Source of the DNA: Gammaproteobacteria bacterium
GTDB taxonomy: Bacteria; Gemmatimonadota; Gemmatimonadetes; Longimicrobiales; Gaopeijiaceae
Assembly: GCA_009843625.1 (NCBI GenBank)
Contig: VYDD01000038.1
Span: 1-7,021 of the forward strand
Reading direction: 5' to 3'
Length of the DNA: 7,021 bases
Under the pieces are notes generated by a model. It was given only the letters and a program-made list of their open reading frames with translations, was not told the origin of the DNA and did not search any database. A program made the translations under genes and the position numbers. Every line of letters begins with the position of its first letter. The first letter of the stretch is position 1. Below are positions 1-5,997 of this stretch, in pieces.

Positions 1-688
1 TCTCGACGCCGAGCGCCTTTTCCACCGCCGAGAAACTGTTGAGGTTCTTGACCTCGGTGCTGGCCTCGAGGCGCCCGCTTCCCTTCTTCCGCAGCGACAC
101 GTTCGCGTCCACGCGCAGGCTGCCTTCCTCCATGTTGCAATCGGATATCTCCAGGTATTCCATCAGCCGCTTGAGGAGCTGGAGATATGAGCGCGCCTCC
201 CGGGGAGAGCGCAGGTCCGGCTCCGAAACGACTTCGATCAGCGGGGTGCCGGTCCGGTTCAGATCGATGGCGGTCGCGGAAGCGAAGCGGTCGTGCAGCG
301 ACTTTCCGGCGTCCTCTTCCATGTGCACCCGCCGGATCCGCACCCGCCGGCCGCCATCCAGTTCCACGGCGCCCCGGGTGGCCAGGGGGCGTTCGAACTG
401 GGAGATCTGATATCCCTTGGGCAGATCGGGATAGAAGTAGTTCTTGCGGGCGAAGACGGAGACGGGGTGGATGGTGCAGTCCAGCGCGAGCGCCGCGCGG
501 AGCGCGAGATCGACCGCTCCCGGGTCGAGCACGGGGAGCGCGCCGGGCAGCCCCAGGCAGACCGGGCACACGGCCGTGTTGGGCGGTGCTCCGAATGCGG
601 TTGAATCCGCGCAGAACAGCTTGCGCCCGGTGTCGAGCTGGACGTGGACCTCCAGGCCGATCACGGCTTCCAGCGGCGAATCCTTCAT
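1..688 (-). CDS. gatB: Asp-tRNA(Asn)/Glu-tRNA(Gln) amidotransferase subunit B, 3' part cut off by window edge
   Basis: GatB is the kinase/tRNA-binding subunit of GatCAB. It phosphorylates the side chain of Glu on tRNA-Gln or Asp on tRNA-Asn, so that ammonia released by GatA can replace the phosphate. I translated the minus strand from ATG 688-686 and found 229 residues with no stop before the window edge. Visible family motifs are VIGLEVHVQL (9-18), NTAVCPVCLGLPG (37-49), RKNYFYPDLPKGYQISQ (81-97), the Mg/phosphoryl-site stretch HMEEDAGKS (122-130), DLNRTGTPLIEVVSEPD (142-158) and EVKNLNSF near the end. This covers about half of a usual GatB of roughly 480 residues; the C-terminal helical and YqeY-like tail domains lie outside. 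The start is supported by an ATGA overlap with gatA, by AGGAG four bases upstream, and by the motif at its usual distance from the N-terminus. The Cys set is incomplete: C26, D28, C41, C44. Identification is firm. Confidence 0.97.
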   Translation of the reverse strand, partial: MKDSPLEAVIGLEVHVQLDTGRKLFCADSTAFGAPPNTAVCPVCLGLPGALPVLDPGAVDLALRAALALDCTIHPVSVFARKNYFYPDLPKGYQISQFERPLATRGAVELDGGRRVRIRRVHMEEDAGKSLHDRFASATAIDLNRTGTPLIEVVSEPDLRSPREARSYLQLLKRLMEYLEISDCNMEEGSLRVDANVSLRKKGSGRLEASTEVKNLNSFSAVEKALGVE

Positions 689-697
689 GCAGCTCCT
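685..697 (-). promoter_or_regulatory. gatA-gatB ATGA overlap with ribosome binding site
   Basis: The gatB ATG (688-686) overlaps the gatA stop TGA (687-685) as ATGA. AGGAG at 697-693 lies four bases upstream, inside the last gatA codons. This is the only ATG start visible in the cluster; the four preceding starts are GTG. Confidence 0.7.
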
Positions 698-2142
698 GCG
701 CCGGACGGAACCGGGGGAGAGCCCACCGTCCCCAGTTCGGCTTCGAGCGCCGCGGCCGCGGTCAGCAGCGTGTCCTCCCGCCAGTGCGCGGCCATGAGTT
801 GACCCCCAACGGGCAATCCTTCCGCCAGCCCGATGGGAACGGAGATTGCGGGTACCCCGGCCAGGTTGGCGGTCACGGTGAAGACATCGGACAGGTACAT
901 CTGGTAGGGATCGTGGATGCGCTCTCCCAGCTTGAAGGCGGGGGTCGGCGCAGTCGGGGTGAAGAGCACGTCCACGCCATCACGGAACGTCCGCTCGAAA
1001 TCCCGGGCGACGGCAGCCCGCGCCTCCTGCGCACGGCCGTAGTACGCGTCGTAGTAGCCTGCCGACAGCGCGTAGGTACCGAGCAGAATGCGCCGCTTGA
1101 CCTCGGTGCCGAAGCCCTCGGAGCGGGAGAGTTCGTACAGTCGCTCGGTAGTATCCGCCTCGCGGCATCGGCGCCCGAAGCGGACACCGTCGTACCGGGC
1201 CAGATTGGACGAAGCTTCGGCGGGCGCGATGATGTAGTAGGCGGGAATTGCGTATCGGGTGTGCGGCAGGGACACCTCCCGCAACTCGGCGCCCGCTCCC
1301 TCCAGCGCACCGAGGGCGTGCTCCGCCAGCCGGCGCACCACCGGGTCCAGGCCGGCGGGGAAGTACTCACGCGGAACGCCGACGACCAGCCCGCGCACCC
1401 CCCGATCGCAGGCCGCCGTCAGAGGCGGTACGGGGCGGTTGACCGAAGTGGCGTCGCGCGGGTCGTGGCCGCTCAGCACTTCGAGCAGGGTGGCCGCGTC
1501 GCGCACGGTGCGGCCGAGGGCGCCCACCTGGTCGAGAGAGGAGGCGAAGGCGACCAGCCCGTAGCGGCTCACCCGCCCGTAGGTGGGCTTGATGCCCACC
1601 ACCCCGCAGAACGACGCCGGCTGGCGAACCGAACCACCTGTGTCCGAGCCCACCGCGACCGGCACGATGCCCGCGGCCACCGCCGCCGCCGACCCGCCGG
1701 AGCTTCCGCCAGGAACCCGTTCCGCATGCCAGGGATTGCGCGTGGGGCCGAAGGCGGAGTTTTCGGTCGACGACCCCATGGCGAACTCGTCCATGTTGGT
1801 CTTGCCGACGATGACCGCGCCCGCCCCGCGAAGCCGACGGACGGCGGTGGCTTCGTAGGGGGAACGGAACTCCTCCAGGATGCGGGAGCCGCAGGTGGTG
1901 GGGAAACCGGCCGTGGCCAGGTTGTCCTTGACCGCGACCGGTATCCCCGCGAGCGGGCCGTCGCGTGGACCGCGTTGCCGATCCGCGTTCGCATCCACGG
2001 CGATGAAGGCGTTGAGCGGTGCGGGGCCCCGCTCCCACGTCCCGTGCGCCTCCAGCGCCTGCGCAGCCATCGAGCCCCAGGCGAGTTTCCCGTTCCGGAC
2101 CTCCGCGGCTCTCGCCGCCACGCCGCCCGCATTCGCCTTCAC
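685..2142 (-). CDS. gatA: Asp-tRNA(Asn)/Glu-tRNA(Gln) amidotransferase subunit A (amidase/glutaminase)
   Basis: GatA is the amidase-signature subunit of cytoplasmic GatCAB. It hydrolyses glutamine (or asparagine) and passes ammonia to the GatB site. The 485-residue product is near the family's usual length. The Ser-cisSer-Lys catalytic triad is complete: K72 in VAVKDN, S147 in VPGGSSGGS and S171 in GSDTGGS. The K-to-S (75) and S-to-S (24) spacings match those I recall for this fold. Other landmarks are LNAF (43-46), GKTNMDEFAMGSS (113-125), GIKPTYGRVSRYGLVAFASSLDQ (183-205, key residues Y188, R190, S192, Y194) and NLAGVPAISVP (426-436). The start is GTG 2142-2140, overlapping the gatC stop in GTGA, with GGAAGAG six bases upstream. 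The region between LNAF and GPLAGIP is only 15 residues, shorter than in typical GatA. Other amidase-family members share this fold, but the gatC-gatA-gatB order settles the assignment. Confidence 0.97.
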   Translation of the reverse strand: MKANAGGVAARAAEVRNGKLAWGSMAAQALEAHGTWERGPAPLNAFIAVDANADRQRGPRDGPLAGIPVAVKDNLATAGFPTTCGSRILEEFRSPYEATAVRRLRGAGAVIVGKTNMDEFAMGSSTENSAFGPTRNPWHAERVPGGSSGGSAAAVAAGIVPVAVGSDTGGSVRQPASFCGVVGIKPTYGRVSRYGLVAFASSLDQVGALGRTVRDAATLLEVLSGHDPRDATSVNRPVPPLTAACDRGVRGLVVGVPREYFPAGLDPVVRRLAEHALGALEGAGAELREVSLPHTRYAIPAYYIIAPAEASSNLARYDGVRFGRRCREADTTERLYELSRSEGFGTEVKRRILLGTYALSAGYYDAYYGRAQEARAAVARDFERTFRDGVDVLFTPTAPTPAFKLGERIHDPYQMYLSDVFTVTANLAGVPAISVPIGLAEGLPVGGQLMAAHWREDTLLTAAAALEAELGTVGSPPVPSGAGAA

Positions 2143-2155
2143 GACGAGCTCTTCC
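2139..2155 (-). promoter_or_regulatory. gatC-gatA GTGA overlap with ribosome binding site
   Basis: The gatA GTG (2142-2140) shares two bases with the gatC stop TGA (2141-2139). GGAAGAG at 2155-2149 lies six bases upstream, within the codons for the GatC tail. This arrangement supports coupled, near-stoichiometric synthesis of subunits of one complex. Confidence 0.65.
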
Positions 2156-2531
2156 GTTCGCCGGGGGCGCCCGCCACACCTGGAAGCCGGGGGACGATGA
2201 AGAGACCATCCCGCCAGTCGGGAGCGATGCGCGCGAGCGGCCGCTCGAGAGGATCCGGCGTCGTTGCACCTTCTCCGGCCGGAGGACCGCTCCGGTCCGA
2301 GGCTTCCCCGAATGGTCGCGTGGAGCCCTCGCCCTGCGGGACGCCGGATGTCGGAGCAGGCTCCGGCGCGACCCCGCTCAACACCGCCATGTGCTCCAGG
2401 ATCGAACTCATTTCGCGCGCCATGCGCTTCGCCTCCCCCTGGTCGAGGCGGACGCGAGCGAGGGCGGCGATTCGGTGAATCTCCTGAATGGTTACGGTCA
2501 CGCCCGGCTCCGTCTCATCCGGTCTGTTCAC
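2139..2531 (-). CDS. gatC: Asp-tRNA(Asn)/Glu-tRNA(Gln) amidotransferase subunit C, with an unusually long linker
   Basis: GatC is the small subunit that wraps around the GatA-GatB interface and stabilises the complex. The N-terminal helical part is recognisable: TIQEIHRIAALARVRLD (14-30), followed by an amphipathic helix ending in LEHMAVLSGV. The C-terminal GatC signature is APDWRDGLFIVPRLPGV (103-119). Between them, residues 54-97 form a Pro/Gly/Ser/Glu-rich stretch with no obvious fold, and the protein ends in GERKSSS. The total of 130 residues exceeds the usual 95-105. Two starts are possible. GTG 2531 overlaps the helicase stop (GTGA) and has GAGAGGG seven bases upstream. GTG 2501 (residue 11) has GGAG six bases upstream and gives the more usual N-terminus MTVTIQEI with 120 residues. 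I list the longer form because of the coupling pattern repeated in the next genes. Function is secure from both ends of the protein and from the following gatA and gatB. Confidence 0.93.
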   Translation of the reverse strand: MNRPDETEPGVTVTIQEIHRIAALARVRLDQGEAKRMAREMSSILEHMAVLSGVAPEPAPTSGVPQGEGSTRPFGEASDRSGPPAGEGATTPDPLERPLARIAPDWRDGLFIVPRLPGVAGAPGERKSSS

Positions 2532-2545
2532 TCGAACGCCCTCTC
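2499..2545 (-). promoter_or_regulatory. Helicase-gatC overlap with two candidate gatC starts
   Basis: The helicase stop TGA (2530-2528) overlaps the first gatC GTG (2531-2529) as GTGA, with GAGAGGG at 2545-2539. A second in-frame GTG at 2501-2499 has GGAG at 2511-2508. The sites have similar spacing (seven and six bases). The first gives a ten-residue extension (MNRPDETEPG), while the second gives the more typical GatC N-terminus. The sequence alone does not decide between them. Confidence 0.6.
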
Positions 2546-4798
2546 GAGACCCGCGAAGCGCGCTACCAGTTTCTTCCTCCCCACGTCATCGAAATCCACC
2601 GTCACCCTGAGGTCCGGACCGAACCCCGAGATATCCAGGATCGATCCGAAGCCGAAGGTCCCGTGAACCACGCGTTCACCTTGCCGGTAGCGGGGAGCGT
2701 CCTGGTTCAGATCATCGTATCGGGCCGGATCCGGGTCCGCATAGGCCTGGCTCCGGTCCAGGGACTCGCCACCATGCCTGCCCTCCCGGTACGCGCCTCT
2801 CGCGCGATACCGGTGGCGGGACAACTGCAGCCGCGACGAGCGCCGGTATTCCACCAGCGTGTCGGGAATCGTGCCGAGGAACGACGAGGGCCTCGATGTC
2901 ATGCCCTCGCCGGCTCGCCATCTTCGCTCCGCGTAGCTGAGATAGAGCTTCTCCTCGGCCCGCGTGATCCCCACATAGAAGAGCCTCCGTTCCTCCTCAA
3001 GTTCCTCGGGAAGCTCCAGCGCTCGCGACAGCGGAAACAGCCCCTCCTCCATTCCGGCGAGAAAAACGCACGGGAACTCGAGCCCCTTCGCGCTGTGGAG
3101 GGTCATGAGGGTGACCGCGTCGGCCCCACTGTCGTGCGCGTCGATGCCCGTGACCAGCGCCGTGTGCTGAAGGAACAGATCGAGCTCGCTGGCCTCCGCG
3201 ATCTCCTCCTCTTCGCCCAGATCATGCTCCGAGGGGTCGAAGCGGAAGGCGGCGGCGATCAACTCCGTCACGTTCGCGGCCCTGTCCTCGCCCTCCGGCC
3301 CCTCTTTGCGCAGCCGCTCCCGCAGGTCCAGCCCGGTGACCACCGCCTCCGTGACCTCGCCCGCATTGCGTTCCCGGGCGAGGGAACGCCAGTCACCGAT
3401 CATGCGCGCGAAGCGCCCGAGCGTGCGGGCGGTGGACGGCCGGATGCCTTCCGCCGCGCGCGCCTCCGCCGCAGCCTCGAGCAGCGACACCCCGCGTCCT
3501 CGCGCCCACGCCGTCAACCGGCTGCGCGACACCGTGCCGATTCCGCGTTTCGGATAGTTGACGACGCGGTTGAACGCCTCTTCGTCCCGGGGGTTCGAGA
3601 TCAGCCGCAGATAGGCCAGCACGTCGCGGATCTCGCGCCTCTCGTAGAAGCGCACGCCTCCGACGATCTGATAGGGGATGAAGCGCCGCATCAACTCCTC
3701 TTCGAGCGCGCGCGACTGGGCGTTGGTGCGGTAGAGGACGGCGAAACCCCCGTACGGCCATCCGTTGGCCTGCCTGAGCGACTCGGTCTCATCGGCGATG
3801 CAGCGAGCCTCGTCGGTCTCGGTCGCGGTGTGCAGAACGCTCAGCAGTTCGCCGTCCGGGCGGCGCGTATGCAGCGTCTTCGCCTTGCGGGCAACGTTGT
3901 GCGAGATCGCGGCATTGGCCGCGTGGAGGACGTGTCCGGTGGACCGGTAGTTGCGCTCCAGCCGGACGACGCGGGCGCTGGGGAAGACCGACTCGAACTG
4001 GAGGATGTTGCGGATGTCGGCCCCCCGCCATCCATAGATGCTCTGATCGTCGTCGCCCACCACCATGAGGTTGCCGTGCGCACGCGCCAGCAGGTCGAGC
4101 AGCCGGAACTGGGCATGGTTGGTGTCCTGGTACTCGTCCACCAGCATGAACGCGAAGCGGTCCGAGTACCGGTACAGGATATCGGGATACGACTCCAGCA
4201 GCTCCACCGGCTTCATCAGCAGATCGTCGAAGTCGAAGGCGTTCTGGCGCTCCAGGGCAGCCTGATACTCGGGGTACACGAGCGCCGCGGCCGCCGCCAG
4301 CGGGTCGGCACCGTCCGCGTTCTCTTCATGAAACCGCTGCGGGCCGGCAAGCACGTTCTTGGCGGCACTGATGACGCCCTGCACCGATCGCGGATTCCAT
4401 CGCTCCGGGTTGACGCGGACGGCCTTCTGGGCCCGCTTGACCTGGTTCAGGCTCTGCTCGGAATCGAAGATTGTGAACGGGGCCACCCGGCCGACCTCGC
4501 CCGCGTGGATTCGCAGAAGACGAGCGCCCAGGGCGTGAAAGGTGCCGAGCCACATCCCTCGCGGCTCTTCTCCCAGGTAGTTGGCGACGCGTTCCCGCAT
4601 CTCACCCGCCGCCTTGTTGGTGAAGGTGACGGCGAGGATGCGGTGCGGCGGCACGCCGTGCTCGCGCACCAGATGGGCGATCCGGCAGGTGAGCGCCCGG
4701 GTCTTTCCGGTCCCCGCGCCGGCGAGCACCAGCAGAGGCCCCTCGAAGTGGAGCACGGCGGCCCGCTGCTCGGGGTTCAGCCCCCCCAGGTGATCCAC
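2528..4798 (-). CDS. pcrA: UvrD/PcrA-type superfamily 1A ATP-dependent DNA helicase
   Basis: This is a 3'-to-5' single-strand DNA translocase/helicase of the PcrA/UvrD/Rep group, which acts in excision repair, in clearing recombination filaments and in pulling back stalled RNA polymerase. The 756 residues carry the full SF1A motif set: Q-motif LNPEQRAAV (7-15), Walker A AGAGTGKT (26-33), Ia VTFTNKAAGEM (57-67), II LVDEYQDTN (219-227), III VVGDDDQSIYGWRGA (246-260), IV ERNYRS (281-286), V TLMTLHSAKGLEF (563-575) and VI RRLFYVGITRAEEKLYL (604-620). The tail, about 703-756 (YRQGERVVHGTFGFGSILDI and onward), matches the PcrA/UvrD C-terminal Tudor-like domain that contacts RNA polymerase. An in-frame extension to 5128 lies over the kinase gene and reads as Arg/Ser/Pro-rich nonsense. 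GTG 4798 instead gives MDHLGGLNPEQ, which fits family N-termini, and lies four bases after the kinase stop with a weak GAGG. The gene overlaps gatC by four bases. pcrA versus uvrD naming is a matter of lineage. Confidence 0.95.
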   Translation of the reverse strand: MDHLGGLNPEQRAAVLHFEGPLLVLAGAGTGKTRALTCRIAHLVREHGVPPHRILAVTFTNKAAGEMRERVANYLGEEPRGMWLGTFHALGARLLRIHAGEVGRVAPFTIFDSEQSLNQVKRAQKAVRVNPERWNPRSVQGVISAAKNVLAGPQRFHEENADGADPLAAAAALVYPEYQAALERQNAFDFDDLLMKPVELLESYPDILYRYSDRFAFMLVDEYQDTNHAQFRLLDLLARAHGNLMVVGDDDQSIYGWRGADIRNILQFESVFPSARVVRLERNYRSTGHVLHAANAAISHNVARKAKTLHTRRPDGELLSVLHTATETDEARCIADETESLRQANGWPYGGFAVLYRTNAQSRALEEELMRRFIPYQIVGGVRFYERREIRDVLAYLRLISNPRDEEAFNRVVNYPKRGIGTVSRSRLTAWARGRGVSLLEAAAEARAAEGIRPSTARTLGRFARMIGDWRSLARERNAGEVTEAVVTGLDLRERLRKEGPEGEDRAANVTELIAAAFRFDPSEHDLGEEEEIAEASELDLFLQHTALVTGIDAHDSGADAVTLMTLHSAKGLEFPCVFLAGMEEGLFPLSRALELPEELEEERRLFYVGITRAEEKLYLSYAERRWRAGEGMTSRPSSFLGTIPDTLVEYRRSSRLQLSRHRYRARGAYREGRHGGESLDRSQAYADPDPARYDDLNQDAPRYRQGERVVHGTFGFGSILDISGFGPDLRVTVDFDDVGRKKLVARFAGLERAFE

Positions 4799-4811
4799 CG
4801 GATCAGGCCTC
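4796..4811 (-). promoter_or_regulatory. Kinase-helicase junction deciding the pcrA start
   Basis: The kinase stop TGA (4805-4803) is followed by four bases and GTG (4798-4796). The only ribosome-binding resemblance is GAGG at 4811-4808, nine bases upstream and inside the last kinase codons. The site is weak by itself, so helicase translation probably depends on ribosomes finishing the kinase (inference). Just inside the gene is a run of seven G residues (4787-4781, plus-strand C7). Confidence 0.5.
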
Positions 4812-5981
4812 GGACGGAAGTCGTATGTTGAAGGTCGCGCCGGGCTCCCACTCCGACACCAGCTCGAGCTTCCCGCGGTGAACGCCCTGCACGATGCGGC
4901 GCGCCAGCGTGAGCCCCACGCCCCAGCCGCTCGCCTTGGTGGTAACACCGGGTTCGAAGATGTCGTCGCGCACGGCGGGATCGATTCCGGGACCAGTATC
5001 CGCGATGCGCACATCCACCCATCCCGCACCCGACCCGGAGCACGTGATCGAGATCCGGCCGCCGCGCCCGGCCAGGGCGTCGAGCGAGTTCTTGAGCACG
5101 TTCTCGAAAGCCCAGCTGAGCAGGACATGGTGTCCCCTGACCGCGGGCAGATCGGAGGGAACTTCCATCACCAGTTCCACTTCCGACGCCAGGCTGGGGA
5201 GGCGGGAACGGAAGTAGCCCTCCAGCTCCTCCAGCACGCGGGTCAGGTCGACCTGCCCGAGGGCAGGCTCCCGGCCGATCAGTTCGAATCGGCGGGTAAC
5301 GCGTTCGAGGCGCTCGACATCATCGTCGAGCTCGTGCAGGATCTCGCGCTCGGACAGCTCTCCGGGCCGCTCCGGCGCGGGCAGCTTGAGGAGTTCGACC
5401 CAGCCGTGCAGCGAAGAGATCGGTGTACCCAGCTGGTGTGCGAGTTCGCGGGCCATCACCGTCCAGGCGCGCTCTCCAGCCACCCTGCGCTGGTATCGCA
5501 CCAGTCCCGCAAGCATGAGCACGACCAGCGCCAGACCCCCCGCCTGAAGCCATGGAATCCAGCGCAGGCGCGTCAGGATCGGAGGTGGGCCGTAGTGGAT
5601 GAGCTGGACTTCGGGATCGCCGACCGGGGGACTGCGCTGATCCAGGGTGTTGATGTAGCCGCGCACCCGCTCCTGCCCCTGCGCCGAGCCGAGATCCACA
5701 TCGAAGGGAAGGTTCTCGACGGCCAGCACGGTGTCTCCGGGTCCGGTCATCACGAACGGCACGCCCGACTCGGTGATCAGCAGTTGAAGTCCCCTGAGCG
5801 CCTGGATGGAACTGCCTTCCTCGGGGTCGGTCAAGCCTTCCATGACCTCGGCATAGATGCGCGTGAAGATCTCGCTGTCGGCCCGCAGTGCGCGCACGAT
5901 CTGCTGCGTGTAGAGCAGATACCATCCGGCCAGTGCCACGAAAAGCGCCGCGAGCCCGACGTACCAGCGCTTCGGCGACAC
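4803..5981 (-). CDS. Membrane-bound sensor histidine kinase, no partner regulator in view
   Basis: This is an inner-membrane two-component kinase of 392 residues. One membrane helix spans about 7-24 and a second about 145-163. Between them lies an extracytoplasmic domain of roughly 120 residues with no family I can name. No HAMP domain follows: the chain runs directly into the dimerisation/phosphoacceptor helix, ARELAHQLGTPISSLHGW (177-194), with H182 as likely phosphoacceptor. The ATPase domain has the N box ENVLKNSLDAL (293-303; N294, N298), G1 DTGPGID (328-334), F box IFEPGVTTK (341-349) and G2 GWGVGLTLARRIV (352-364), so catalysis looks intact. The residue after the His is Gln, not the usual Glu/Asp. 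GTG 5981 is the first possible start after an in-frame TGA (the serS stop) and has AGGAGG ten bases upstream. No response regulator is visible, so the partner and signal are unknown. The serS and pcrA neighbours do not reveal the stimulus. Confidence 0.93.
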   Translation of the reverse strand: MSPKRWYVGLAALFVALAGWYLLYTQQIVRALRADSEIFTRIYAEVMEGLTDPEEGSSIQALRGLQLLITESGVPFVMTGPGDTVLAVENLPFDVDLGSAQGQERVRGYINTLDQRSPPVGDPEVQLIHYGPPPILTRLRWIPWLQAGGLALVVLMLAGLVRYQRRVAGERAWTVMARELAHQLGTPISSLHGWVELLKLPAPERPGELSEREILHELDDDVERLERVTRRFELIGREPALGQVDLTRVLEELEGYFRSRLPSLASEVELVMEVPSDLPAVRGHHVLLSWAFENVLKNSLDALAGRGGRISITCSGSGAGWVDVRIADTGPGIDPAVRDDIFEPGVTTKASGWGVGLTLARRIVQGVHRGKLELVSEWEPGATFNIRLPSEA

Positions 5982-5997
5982 CCCTCCGTCGCCTCCT
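5982..5997 (-). promoter_or_regulatory. Ribosome binding site of the histidine kinase, overlapping the serS stop
   Basis: On the minus strand the junction reads TGAGGAGG, then ten bases, then GTG. The A of the serS stop codon is the first base of a strong AGGAGG (5997-5992). A second purine run, GGAGGG, abuts the GTG at 5987-5982 and is too close to act in the standard way. The kinase is in the same frame as serS, separated by the TGA and five sense codons, so GTG 5981 is the earliest possible start. A ribosome ending serS would stop on this site, which favours coupled re-initiation (inference). Confidence 0.7.

Noticed and set aside
1367..2269. Minus-strand alternative frame (300 codons) overlapping gatA and gatC.
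   Set aside because: It is out of frame with both genes, spans their junction, and reads as Arg/Gly-rich low-complexity sequence.
187..2478. Long open frame (763 codons) on the plus strand opposite gatB, gatA and gatC.
   Set aside because: Its translation is Arg/Gly/Ala/Pro-rich with no family motif. The opposite strand encodes three clearly recognised, motif-complete proteins. Long antisense open frames are expected in high-GC DNA, where stop codons are rare.
2264..4831. Long open frame (855 codons) on the plus strand opposite the helicase.
   Set aside because: It mirrors pcrA almost exactly. It lacks recognisable domains and its composition is that of an antisense shadow. The helicase motifs on the other strand are complete.
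4799..5128. Upstream in-frame extension of the helicase (110 extra residues).
   Set aside because: The extension is Arg/Ser/Pro-rich nonsense lying over the kinase ATPase domain. PcrA/UvrD proteins begin close to the LNPEQ motif, which fits GTG 4798.
5982..5996. Possible terminator or promoter between serS and the kinase.
   Set aside because: The gap is 15 bases and is filled by purine-rich ribosome-binding sequence. There is no inverted repeat, T-run or -10/-35 pair.
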